Both the position numbers and the translations under genes were made by a program. Source: Roseateles sp. SL47 (GTDB taxonomy: Bacteria; Pseudomonadota; Gammaproteobacteria; Burkholderiales; Burkholderiaceae_C). From it: 64,000 nt of DNA. The notes below the pieces were generated by a model that worked only from the letters and a program-made list of their open reading frames with translations, made no database searches and was not told where the DNA came from. Location of the stretch: assembly GCF_026625885.1 (NCBI RefSeq), contig NZ_CP113068.1, positions 4,340,001 through 4,404,000 on the forward strand, written 5' to 3'. Below, one piece after another: positions 7,673 through 17,100 of this stretch; the first letter of the stretch is position 1, and each line of letters begins with the position of its first letter.

Positions 7673-9898
7673 ATGAGCTCAACCATGACTGCTTCCCATC
7701 GGGCTTCCGATTTCCGTCTAACCCCTCTGAGCCTTGCGCTGCGTGGCGCGGTGGCTGGCGCCGCCGGCCTGCTGATGGCCCAAGCCGCACTGGCACAAAA
7801 CCAGACGTCGACGCCGGCATCGGGGCAGGCCTCCGCCCAGCCGCCCGCTCCTGCGGCCAGTGCGTCTTCGCCTGCCGACACCGCACAGCCCGCCCTGCCC
7901 ACCGTTCGAGTGCAGGGCAACCGAGACAAGAGCATCGTGGTGAAGCGCAGCGCCACCGGCACCAAGACCGACACAGCGCTCATCGAAGTGCCGCAATCGC
8001 TCCACGTCATCACCGCCCGTGAAATGGAAGACATGGGCTTGACCACGCTGACGGAAGCGGCCCGCCAGGTGCCGGGGGTGTCGGTGAACCCCTATGGCTC
8101 CGATTCCCGGGCGCCGGACTGGGTGGTGTTGCGCGGCTTTGACGGCTGGTACACCAGCAGCTATCGGGACGGGTTGATCCAGACCGTGGGCATCACCTAC
8201 CTGGGGCAGCAGACCGAGGTGTATGGCCTGGAGCGGCTGGAGATTCTGCTGGGCCCATCGTCGGTGCTGTTCGGCAAGGGGGATGTGGGCGGGGTGGTCA
8301 ACCGTGTGAGCAAGGTGCCGGACGCCGGCATGGTGCCCGAGGTGGAGGTGCAGGTGGGCAGCTATGACCGCAAGCAGATCAACACCGACCTGGGCGGCGC
8401 ACTCACCGAAGATGGGCGCTTGCGCTGGCGCCTGGTGGCGCTGAAGCTGGACACCGGCACGCAGGAGAAATACCCCAACGGCGAGCGCATGGAGCGCAAG
8501 CGCGACTACCTGGCCCCCTCGCTGCGTTGGGAGATCACCCCCCAGAGCTCGCTGACGCTTCAATACGAGCACCTGCAGGACGACGCCTCCGACGATGTCC
8601 AGTATGTGACCGGCGCTGACGGCAATCCCACCAATGTGAAGGAAGGGGATCCGCGCTATAGCCGCATCAAGACGGGCTCCGATGCCGGTGGCTACCAGTT
8701 CGAGCATCACTTCGGTGGCGACTGGCGGTTGAGCCACAAGCTGCGTTATGCCGACCGCACCATGGACAAGCATCACATCCAGTCCTTCCTGGATGCGGAC
8801 GGAACGACGCTGGAGCGGCAGGCCCGGCATGACGTGGAGTCCGTCAAGGAAACCACGATCGACACGTCCGTGCAGGGCTCGGTGACCACCGGCCCGCTCA
8901 CCCATGGGCTGCTCTTTGGGGTGGACTGGGACCGCAGCCGCGCCAGCTGGCAGCGTTGGGCGGACATGACCACCCCGCTGGACATGAACGATCCGGTCTA
9001 CGGGGTGGACATTGCCAATCCGACCACCCCGGCCGCCGACACTCGCATCACCACCACCCAGTTCGGCGCCTATGCCCAGGATCAGCTCAAATGGGACGAT
9101 CACTGGCGTGTCACTGTGGGCCTGCGCCATGACCGCGTGAAGACGGACAGCGACGACCGCCTGTATCAGAGCCAGTCCACGCAGAAGGACAACGCCACCA
9201 CCGGTCGCGTGGGGCTGAACTATCTGGTGGGCAATGGCTGGTCGCCCTACGTGAGTTATGCCGAATCCTTTGTGCCCAACATCGGTGTGGATGCCTCCGG
9301 CAAGACGTTTGTCCCCAGCGATGGCCGTCAGGTGGAACTCGGCGTCAAGTACATCCCGCAGGACAAGCCACTCTCCTTCACCGCCGCGTTCTTCAATCTG
9401 AAGAAAAGCAATGTGGTGAGTTATGACCCGGTGTCCTACGATGCGCACCAGATCGGCAGCGTGCGTTCGCGCGGTATTGAACTGTCGGCCAAGGCGGAGT
9501 TGACCCGCCAGCTGCGCCTGACCGCCGCCTACACCAGCTTCGACCTGAAGGTGCTCTCCAGCGCCAACCCGGATGAAGTGGGTCACACGCCGATCCTGGT
9601 GCCTGAGCAGACCGGCAACCTGTGGCTGGACTACAGCCTGGACGGCGTCCTGAACGGCCTGGCGATCAGTGGTGGCCTGCGGTATGTGGGCAAGCGTTGG
9701 AACAACGAGGCCAACACCTCCTCGGAGCCGGCCTACACCCTTGCCGATGCAGGCGTGCGCTACACCACCGGCCCCTGGCGCTTCTCATTGAGCGTGAGCA
9801 ACCTGTTCAACAAGCATTACTACTCCGCCGTGGCCTACGGCAGCTACTTCCGGGGTGAAGACCGCGCGGCGCTGTTGAGCGTGAAATATCGCTTCTGA
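7673..9898 (+). CDS. TonB-dependent ferric-siderophore outer-membrane receptor
   Basis: This 741-residue protein has an Ala-rich signal peptide ending near ALA-QNQ, then a Pro/Ala/Gln linker and a TonB-box-like LPTVRVQG. The plug domain (TDTALIEVPQSLHVITA, RGFDGWYTSSYRDG, LGPSSVLFGKGDVGGVVN) is followed by a beta-barrel that ends in Phe (SVKYRF), as outer-membrane barrels do. It imports the ferric siderophore using TonB energy. There is no N-terminal signalling domain of the FecA/FpvA type, so it should not feed a surface-signalling cascade. ATG codons at 7673 and 7685 are both possible; neither has a strong Shine-Dalgarno site. A perfect terminator hairpin follows the stop. Confidence 0.93.
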   Translation: MSSTMTASHRASDFRLTPLSLALRGAVAGAAGLLMAQAALAQNQTSTPASGQASAQPPAPAASASSPADTAQPALPTVRVQGNRDKSIVVKRSATGTKTDTALIEVPQSLHVITAREMEDMGLTTLTEAARQVPGVSVNPYGSDSRAPDWVVLRGFDGWYTSSYRDGLIQTVGITYLGQQTEVYGLERLEILLGPSSVLFGKGDVGGVVNRVSKVPDAGMVPEVEVQVGSYDRKQINTDLGGALTEDGRLRWRLVALKLDTGTQEKYPNGERMERKRDYLAPSLRWEITPQSSLTLQYEHLQDDASDDVQYVTGADGNPTNVKEGDPRYSRIKTGSDAGGYQFEHHFGGDWRLSHKLRYADRTMDKHHIQSFLDADGTTLERQARHDVESVKETTIDTSVQGSVTTGPLTHGLLFGVDWDRSRASWQRWADMTTPLDMNDPVYGVDIANPTTPAADTRITTTQFGAYAQDQLKWDDHWRVTVGLRHDRVKTDSDDRLYQSQSTQKDNATTGRVGLNYLVGNGWSPYVSYAESFVPNIGVDASGKTFVPSDGRQVELGVKYIPQDKPLSFTAAFFNLKKSNVVSYDPVSYDAHQIGSVRSRGIELSAKAELTRQLRLTAAYTSFDLKVLSSANPDEVGHTPILVPEQTGNLWLDYSLDGVLNGLAISGGLRYVGKRWNNEANTSSEPAYTLADAGVRYTTGPWRFSLSVSNLFNKHYYSAVAYGSYFRGEDRAALLSVKYRF

Positions 9899-9917
9899 GG
9901 CACTGACGAGGATTCCA

Positions 9918-9953
9918 CCGCTGCCCGACGCCTTGTCGGGCAGCGGTTTTTTT
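9918..9953 (+). terminator. Rho-independent terminator of the receptor gene
   Basis: A perfect 12-bp stem, CCGCTGCCCGAC with GTCGGGCAGCGG, closes a 5-base loop and is followed by seven T residues. It ends transcription from the receptor gene just before the convergent NRPS gene. In the opposite direction the hairpin has no U tract. Confidence 0.93.
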
Positions 9954-9955
9954 CG

Positions 9956-12900
9956 TCAAGCGCGGTCGGCCGCCGACAGGTGGAGGGCCAGCGCGTCCAG
10001 GAACCCGGGGCTGCGGATGATGCTGAGGTGGTTGCTGCCGGCCACGACGTGGCGGCCTGCGACCGGCGCATGGGCCGCCCACTCCCGCAAGCGCCCGTCG
10101 GAGGTCAACGAGTCCTCCGCGTGATAGACCTGCAACGGCACCTCGCTGGGCGGGTAGGCATAACGGACGGCTTGCACCCGCTTGTCCAGCGTGACCCACA
10201 GCAGGTATTCCTGGGCGTCCTCATCGGTGCCGTCCAAGGGCAGCGGCGACTCCTCCCGCAGCGCATGCTGAATCACGCCGTCCCACTCCTGGGCATCCAT
10301 GCGGTCGATCAGCCCGCGCCAGGCGTCGGCCATGGTGGACCGACCCAGCCACGCTTCAATGCTTGCCCGCCCCTGGCTGCGCTGCTCGTCCGTCAGGGTG
10401 CCCTGGGGCCGGAGTGGTTCCGTTTCAAACACATCCACCATGCCAACAAAGCGCACGTCGACCCGTCCCTGGAGCCGGTGCACCAGTTCGTGGGTGAGAT
10501 CCCCACCTGACGACCAGCCCAGCAGGGCGCAGCGACCATCAACCGCCGTGGCCGTGATGTAGCGGGCATAGTCGTCCGCCAGGTCGGCCATGGCGAAACC
10601 GCGCCAGCGACGCGGGGTGTAGACATGGCTGACAAAGGCATGCACCGCACGCTGTGATCCCAGCGCACGCGCCAGCGGCTCGAATTCCCGCGTGTTGACG
10701 ATCATGCCGGGCACGCAATAGAGCGGCAGCCCGGCCTCCGCGGCCGCATCGGCGGAAGGGCCAGGGCTGAGGCGGACGGCGTCATGGGCTGCCTCCACAC
10801 CTTGGCGCAGCGCGTCGGCCAGCGCGCCGAGATGGGGGGCTCGCATCACGGTCGCCAGACTCAGCCGGTCGCCGCCCGGCACGGTGCGGCGCAGCCGCGT
10901 CATGAGCTTCAGGCTGAGGATCGAGTCCCCGCCCAGGCCAAAGAAGCTGTCCTCGCGGCGAATGCTGTCGGCCGGCAGGCCCAGCAGCTCGGCCCACAGC
11001 GTGGCGATAGCCCCCTCAGCAGGGTCACGCGGTGCCGGCCGGCAAGCCGGTTTTGGCCTTGGTTCATGCGTGCTGTTGTGGTCCGGGCTGCCTTGGCCTT
11101 GGAACGTCGGGCCCGGCATGTCAGAGGCGAGCTGCGCGGACCGCGAGGGTGCGGGGAACCCACGGCGGTCGACCTTGCCATTGGCGTTCAGCGGCAAGGC
11201 GCCCAGCGGCACCAGGGCCGCCGGCATCAAATGCGCGGGCAGGCATTCGTGAAGATGCGCGCGCAGTGCCGGCAGGTCCAGGTCCATGGCGCCGGTGGGC
11301 ACGACATAGGCCCAGAGTTCGGTCGTTCCGGCGTCGTTGCGGCCCGCCATCACAAAGGCGTCCGCCACCTGCGGCCACGCCCGCAGCACGGCTTGCAACT
11401 CACCGGGTTCAACGCGGAACCCACGAATCTTGATCTGATCATCCTGGCGCCCCAAGAAGTGCAGCGCCCCGTCTCGGCCCAGGCGTACCTGGTCCCCGGT
11501 GCGGTATAGACGTGCGCCCTGGATGCCGTGGTCACCCAACGGTGAGGCCACAAACCGGCTGGCGGTCAGGCCTGGCTGGCCCGCATATCCTCGCGCGAGG
11601 GCGGGTCCGCCCATGAAGAGCTCGCCCGTCATGCCCGGCTGGACGGGTTGCAGCCGCTCATCCAGCACATAGGCCGTCAGGTTCGGCAGCGGACGTCCCA
11701 GCGGCAACTGCGTGGGCAGGTGTGCTTCTGGCGGCAAGGCCTGGGTGAGCACGCCCACAGTGGTTTCGGTGGGGCCGTAATGGTTGAGGATGTGCAGGTC
11801 GGGCCGCAGCGCGCGAACCTGCTCCAGCAGCGTCTGGTCGGCAGCCTCCCCCCCCAGCACCAGCAGCCGGGACGGCAGTACATCGGCGGCATGCGGCGTG
11901 TCCGCGACCGCGTTCAACAGCCCACGCAGGTGGCTGGGCACGATTTTCAGGGCGGCCGCGCGGGTCTGCTTCATGCGGGCAGCGAAGGCATCGGCGTCGA
12001 AGGCCTCGTCCGGGGCCAGGAGGTGCAGGGCCCCGCCTGAGCACAGGGCACCAAACAGGGAGGTGTGTCCCAGATCGGCCGCGACGGTCGACACCATGGC
12101 AAAACTGGCGCCGGGCGGCAGTGCCATCCGGGTCAACAGACCCTGGACATAGTTGGCCAGCGCGCCATGACTCACCACCACCCCCTTGGGTCGACCGGTC
12201 GATCCGGAGGTGAAGATGAGATAGGCAGCCTGCGCTGGATGGACAAGGACCTCGCCCAGCGACGCCGCAGCGGCGTTGGAACACGCATCCAAGGACGGCT
12301 GCAGCACCGGAATCCCCCGCGCCCAGGACTCGGCTTCCGGCGTGGAGAAGAGCGCTGCCGCCCCGGCCTCCTTCAGCAACTGCTCGCGCCGGCTCACCGG
12401 CGCTGCGGGGTCCATCGGCACAAATGCGCCTCCGACCTTCAAGGTGCTCAGCAGGGCCAGAACGAATGCGGGAGACCGTTCCAGGCAGATCGCCACACGA
12501 TCCTCCCGCCCCACCCCCAGCGCTCGGAGCGCGCAGGCGCCTTGCGTGGCGGCGTCATCGACTTGCTGGTAGGTGTAGTGCTGGTCCGCTTGTGTCAGCG
12601 CCGTTGCGTCCGGCGACCGGGCGACGACCTTGGTCCACAGTTCCAGGATGGACGCAAGCGCCACGGGCTGAACCTCTCCCGTCAGCACCGACGCGGCATC
12701 GGGCAATGCGAGGTCCCCCAGGGCCCGGTGTGGGTCCGCCACCACCTGCGCGGCCAATGCCTGGAACGCCCGCACCAGCCGCTCAATGGTGTCCGCGTCG
12801 AAGAGCTCTGTGGCGTAGGCCAGATCGAAGCGCAGCGACTCACGCTCGACGGTCACATCCAGGCTGAGATCAAAGTGGATGTCATCCACCAGCAATGCCC

Positions 12901-14143
12901 GCGCTTCGACCTGCAAGCCCTGCCCCACGCCGGTGTCCATCGCCGACGCCTGCTGCGCGCATTTGACCTGGAAAAACGGATGAACACCCGGCTGCCGCTC
13001 GACGGCCAGACGTTCCACCAGCAGATCCAGCGGCAGGTCTGCATGGCGCTTGGCCTCCAGCAGGCCATCACGCACCTGCAGCAGCAGCGGGAGGAAGCCG
13101 GCCTCTGCATCCACCCGGGTGCGCAACGGCAGCACATTGGTGAAATGACCCACGACGCCATCGAGCTCTTCCCGGCCCCGGTTGACTGTAGGCAGGCCGA
13201 TGCAGATGTCCTCATCGCCACAAAACCGGGCCAGCAGCAGATTGAGCAGCGCGACGGTCACCATGTAGGGCGATGCCGCATGCTGACGCGCCAGCGCCAG
13301 CATGGCCGCGCTCACGTCTGCCTCCAGCCGGAAGGACTGCAGGGCGCCGTGTGCCCCCTGCTGGTGTCGACGCGCACGGTCCAGCGGCAGGCGCGTGGTG
13401 GCTGGCAGGCCGGCCAGTTGAGACTGCCACCAGGCCAGTTGCCGCTCCTCTTCCCCGGCCTCCAGCCAGTGGTGCTGCCACGTGGCGTAGTCGGCATAGC
13501 TGATCGCCAGGGATGGGCGGTCTGGCGGGCTGCCGGGCGTCATCAGGTCCTGCACCAGTTCAGCCATCAGCAGTTCCACCGAACTGCCATCAGCCGCGAT
13601 GTGATGGACGCTCAGCAGCAGGTCCATCACGCCGTCCGTGAAGCTGTGCAGTTCGGCGCGGAAGACTTCGCCCCGCTCCAGATCAAACGGTTGAAGCGCA
13701 AAGTGTTGCGCGTGCTCAGCCATGGCCTCGCCCTGGCTGCCGCTGGTGCCCGCCCAATTCTTGTGCGACCAGTCCATCTTCGTGGCGGGGAGCACACGCT
13801 GAATGGGCTGGCCGTCGTCATTCAGGACAAAGGCCGTGCGCAGGGCAGCATGGCGCTCCACCAGTCGCCTCACGCCCGCCTCGACCTGCGCTGGATGCAG
13901 GGCACCGCGCAAGGTAAGCCGGCCGGAGAGGTTGTAGGCCGCCGACTGCGGTGACTGGTGCCAGGCCAGCCAAAGGGCCCGCTGAGCCCGGGCCAGCGGC
14001 GCCTCCTGAGTCGGATCCCGGGGCACGATGGGCAGCGCGGCAAAGTCCAGTCCTTCGCCTTGCAGGCGCTCAAGAAAGAGCCGGCGCTTGGGGACGGTCA
14101 GCCGTGCAAACCGTTGGGCCAGGGAAACAAGTTCCGCATTCAT
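9956..14143 (-). CDS. Terminal NRPS module C-A(Asp)-T-TE
   Basis: This is a 1395-residue synthetase. The condensation domain has HHIAADGS near residue 181. The adenylation domain has FTSGSTGRPKG near 647, the carrier LGGDSILSL near 1073, and the thioesterase GWSSGG near 1209. Reading the A-domain pocket by hand gives D-L-T-K-V-G-H-V-G-(K), the established code for aspartate. With the SyrP/TauD-like hydroxylase in the same operon, this residue is probably beta-hydroxylated and supplies an iron ligand (inference). The TE releases the finished chain by hydrolysis or cyclisation. The ATG at 14143 follows GAGGAT; an upstream TTG overlaps the stop of the preceding gene and is less likely. It is the last gene of the megasynthase operon. 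Confidence 0.93.
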   Translation of the reverse strand: MNAELVSLAQRFARLTVPKRRLFLERLQGEGLDFAALPIVPRDPTQEAPLARAQRALWLAWHQSPQSAAYNLSGRLTLRGALHPAQVEAGVRRLVERHAALRTAFVLNDDGQPIQRVLPATKMDWSHKNWAGTSGSQGEAMAEHAQHFALQPFDLERGEVFRAELHSFTDGVMDLLLSVHHIAADGSSVELLMAELVQDLMTPGSPPDRPSLAISYADYATWQHHWLEAGEEERQLAWWQSQLAGLPATTRLPLDRARRHQQGAHGALQSFRLEADVSAAMLALARQHAASPYMVTVALLNLLLARFCGDEDICIGLPTVNRGREELDGVVGHFTNVLPLRTRVDAEAGFLPLLLQVRDGLLEAKRHADLPLDLLVERLAVERQPGVHPFFQVKCAQQASAMDTGVGQGLQVEARALLVDDIHFDLSLDVTVERESLRFDLAYATELFDADTIERLVRAFQALAAQVVADPHRALGDLALPDAASVLTGEVQPVALASILELWTKVVARSPDATALTQADQHYTYQQVDDAATQGACALRALGVGREDRVAICLERSPAFVLALLSTLKVGGAFVPMDPAAPVSRREQLLKEAGAAALFSTPEAESWARGIPVLQPSLDACSNAAAASLGEVLVHPAQAAYLIFTSGSTGRPKGVVVSHGALANYVQGLLTRMALPPGASFAMVSTVAADLGHTSLFGALCSGGALHLLAPDEAFDADAFAARMKQTRAAALKIVPSHLRGLLNAVADTPHAADVLPSRLLVLGGEAADQTLLEQVRALRPDLHILNHYGPTETTVGVLTQALPPEAHLPTQLPLGRPLPNLTAYVLDERLQPVQPGMTGELFMGGPALARGYAGQPGLTASRFVASPLGDHGIQGARLYRTGDQVRLGRDGALHFLGRQDDQIKIRGFRVEPGELQAVLRAWPQVADAFVMAGRNDAGTTELWAYVVPTGAMDLDLPALRAHLHECLPAHLMPAALVPLGALPLNANGKVDRRGFPAPSRSAQLASDMPGPTFQGQGSPDHNSTHEPRPKPACRPAPRDPAEGAIATLWAELLGLPADSIRREDSFFGLGGDSILSLKLMTRLRRTVPGGDRLSLATVMRAPHLGALADALRQGVEAAHDAVRLSPGPSADAAAEAGLPLYCVPGMIVNTREFEPLARALGSQRAVHAFVSHVYTPRRWRGFAMADLADDYARYITATAVDGRCALLGWSSGGDLTHELVHRLQGRVDVRFVGMVDVFETEPLRPQGTLTDEQRSQGRASIEAWLGRSTMADAWRGLIDRMDAQEWDGVIQHALREESPLPLDGTDEDAQEYLLWVTLDKRVQAVRYAYPPSEVPLQVYHAEDSLTSDGRLREWAAHAPVAGRHVVAGSNHLSIIRSPGFLDALALHLSAADRA

Positions 14144-14145
14144 CG

Positions 14146-17100
14146 TCAATCCTCTGTCTCCAAATCATCCAAAAGCGCGGCCAAGCGACTGGTGCGGGTG
14201 CTAAGGCCGACCGCAGACGGGGCCCTTCCCGCGCCCTGAGCTGCGCCCTGCCCCGAGTTCTGCCCCGAGCCTTCCTCGGAACCTTCCCCGGAACCTTCCC
14301 CGGAACTTTGGCCGGAACTTTGGCCGGACGTCCGTATCGGTCGACCTTGTTCACCATCGGGCTCGTGATCGCCCGCCAGCCGCTCCGTCCCCGGCGGCGG
14401 GGCAGCGCCCTGCCCGGCCAGCCACCGCGCCAGTTCGCCCAAGGTCGGGTGGTCGAAGATGACCCGCAGGGCCACCTCGATCGCCAGCGCCTGGCGTAGC
14501 TTCGTCACCAGCCGCACTGCGAGCAGGGAGTGGCCGCCCAGTTCAAAGAAGTGGGCCTGTCGGGTGACGGAACTCAGCCCCAGCACCTCACACCACAGCC
14601 CGGCAAGGAGTGTTTCCAGCGGCCCCTGTGGAGCGTCCCCGGCGGTTGAGCGCGGAGTCTCCGGGCGCGGCAGTGCGTGGCGGTCCACCTTGCCATTGGC
14701 ATTGATGGGCAGCGCCGGCAGGACGGTGATCAGGGCGGGCAGCGAATAAGCGGGCAGCCGCTGCGCCAGGCGCGCCCGCAGCGTGGCGCCGTTGATCAAC
14801 GTCGCCTCCTGGGAGTGGCCGCGCGCGTCGCTGACCGATTCGATTCCAGCTCCAACGGCGGCTCCAGCTTCGGCCTCTGTTACGACCTCGGTTCCGGCAT
14901 CGCCCGCAGCGGCCGCTGTCCAGTCCTTCGACGGTTGCAGCGACACATAGGCCAGCAGGCGAGCCTCGCCCCCTTCCTGATCGGTGATGACCACTGCCTC
15001 CCGCACCTCCGGCTGCGCCAGCAATTGCGCCTCGAGCTCGCCCAGTTCTACCCGGAACCCACGGATCTTCACCTGGTGATCCACGCGGCCCAGATATTCC
15101 AACTGCCCCTCGGCACTCCATCGCACCAGATCGCCGGTTCGGTAGAGCCGTCCGCCGGCTGAGGTGAACGGGTCCGCCACAAAGCGTTCGGCCGTGTGTG
15201 ACGCACGCTGCCAATAGCCCTGCGCCAGCTGGCTCCCCCCAATGCACAGTTCACCCGCCCCACCAGGCGGCACAAGGTTCAGATCGGCATCCACCACATA
15301 CAACCGACGGCCTGGCAAGGGCGTGCCAATGGCCACCGGGCCCACGCCGGTTTGTGGATGCGGCAACGCGTCGCTGCAGTCCAGCACCGTGGCTGTCACC
15401 GTGGCCTCGGTAGGCCCGTAGGCATTGACCAAGCGCAGCCCTTGCAAGCCGGCCGCCGCCCACGCCCTTAAGCCCTCCTGCGGCATGGCCTCCCCACTGG
15501 CATGCATGCGTCGCAAGGGGCCATAGTCCCGAACGCCCAGACGTGCAAAGTCCTGCATCAGCAGCATCCAGTAGGCGGTGCTCAGGTCCGCCACGGTGAT
15601 GCCATGCTGATGGACGCGCCGCAGAAATGTGCTGCTGTCCCACAGCTCGGGGCCACGCAGCACCATTGCGGCGCCCGCCATCAGCGGCGCGAACACTTGC
15701 TCAACGAAGCCGTCGAAGTTCACGGTGGCGAACTGAAGCACCCGGTCGGTCTCCGCCAGTTCGAAGTACTGGCTCGCCACCCGGGCCTGATGCACCAGCG
15801 CCCGGTGCGAGATGCCCACGCCTTTGGGTGTGCCGGTGGAGCCGGAGGTGTAGATCAGATACGCCAGTTGCTCACCGTGAAGGGGTGCGGCGGCGCGGCC
15901 CTCGTCATGGCGCGACATGTTCGGCGCCGCCGTTGGGGAAAGCGCGTCCCCCAGGTCATCCAACAGGAGCACCCGTACGCCACCAGCCTGCGGCAATCGC
16001 TCGCTGACCTCGGCCTGGCTCAGGACCAGCGAAACACCACTGTCTTCCATCATGGCGGCCAGCCGGACGATGGGATAGTCCGGGTCGAGGGGCACGTAGG
16101 CGCCGCCCGCCACCAGGGCGGCAAGCACGGCCACGATCATCGCCGGGGAACGACGAACGGCAATACCGACGCGATCTCCCGAGCTCACACCCGACCGCCG
16201 CAGATGCGCAGCCAGTTGCTCGACGCGCCGGTTCAACTCGCGGTAGGTGAACTGCTGTTCCTCGAACACCAGCGCCACGGCCTCCGGCCGCCGCGCCGCG
16301 TGGCGGGCCAGGCATTCATGGGCAAAAGCATCCACGCCGCCCGGCAGTTCATCGCCCTGGCTCCAGGCTTGCAGGACAGGCAGATCGTCAGCGCCCGCCA
16401 CCGCCACCTGGCCCAGCGGCCGGTTGGGTTCGCTGACCAAGCGGCCCAGCAGGTCGGCGAATCGGCGTGCCAGCGCGGCCACGCGGTCGGCATCGAAGAG
16501 GGTCTGCTCATGACCAAAGTCCAGGGTCAGCGCATCGTCGAGAAACACCGACAAGGTCATTGGATAGTTCGCATCGTCCTGATTGCGAAGCTGCTCGAAG
16601 CGCAGTCCTCCCGGGGCGGCTTGCCGCAGCGCCGCGTCGATCGGGTAGTTCTCGAACACCACCAGCGAGTCGAACAAGGCTTGCCCGCCTTCCGCAGCCC
16701 AGCGCTGAACCTCGTAAAGCGGCGTCTGGTCATGTTCCCGGGCGGCCACGCTGTCCGCCTGGATACTCCGGAGCCAGTCCCCCACCGGTTGCGCCGCAGG
16801 CAAGGGAACCACCTGGGCCAGGGTGTTGATGAACAAACCAACGATGTCCTCGGCGCCTGGAAGTTCCGGGGGCCGCCCGGACACGGTGCTGCCAAACACC
16901 GCCACACGCTGCCCGGTATAGCGGCCGAGCAACAGGGCCCATGCGCCCTGCACCAGCGTGTTGACGGTCACCCGCTGGGCGCGAGCGGCTTCCGCCAGCC
17001 GGCGCGTGGCCTCGGGCGACAGCCTTTCGATGTGATGGGCGATTCCGGCCAGACCGGCAGGCCCCTTGTGACCGGCAGCGGAGCCCGCCGACGGACGCGG

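Noticed and set aside
7718-9586. 622-residue minus-strand frame opposite the TonB receptor
   Set aside because: Antisense of a well-supported receptor gene; no recognisable domain or ribosome binding site.
12065-13954. 629-residue open frame on the plus strand within the terminal NRPS gene
   Set aside because: Antisense shadow of a clear C-A region; His/Gln/Arg-rich with no motif, typical of GC-rich antisense frames.
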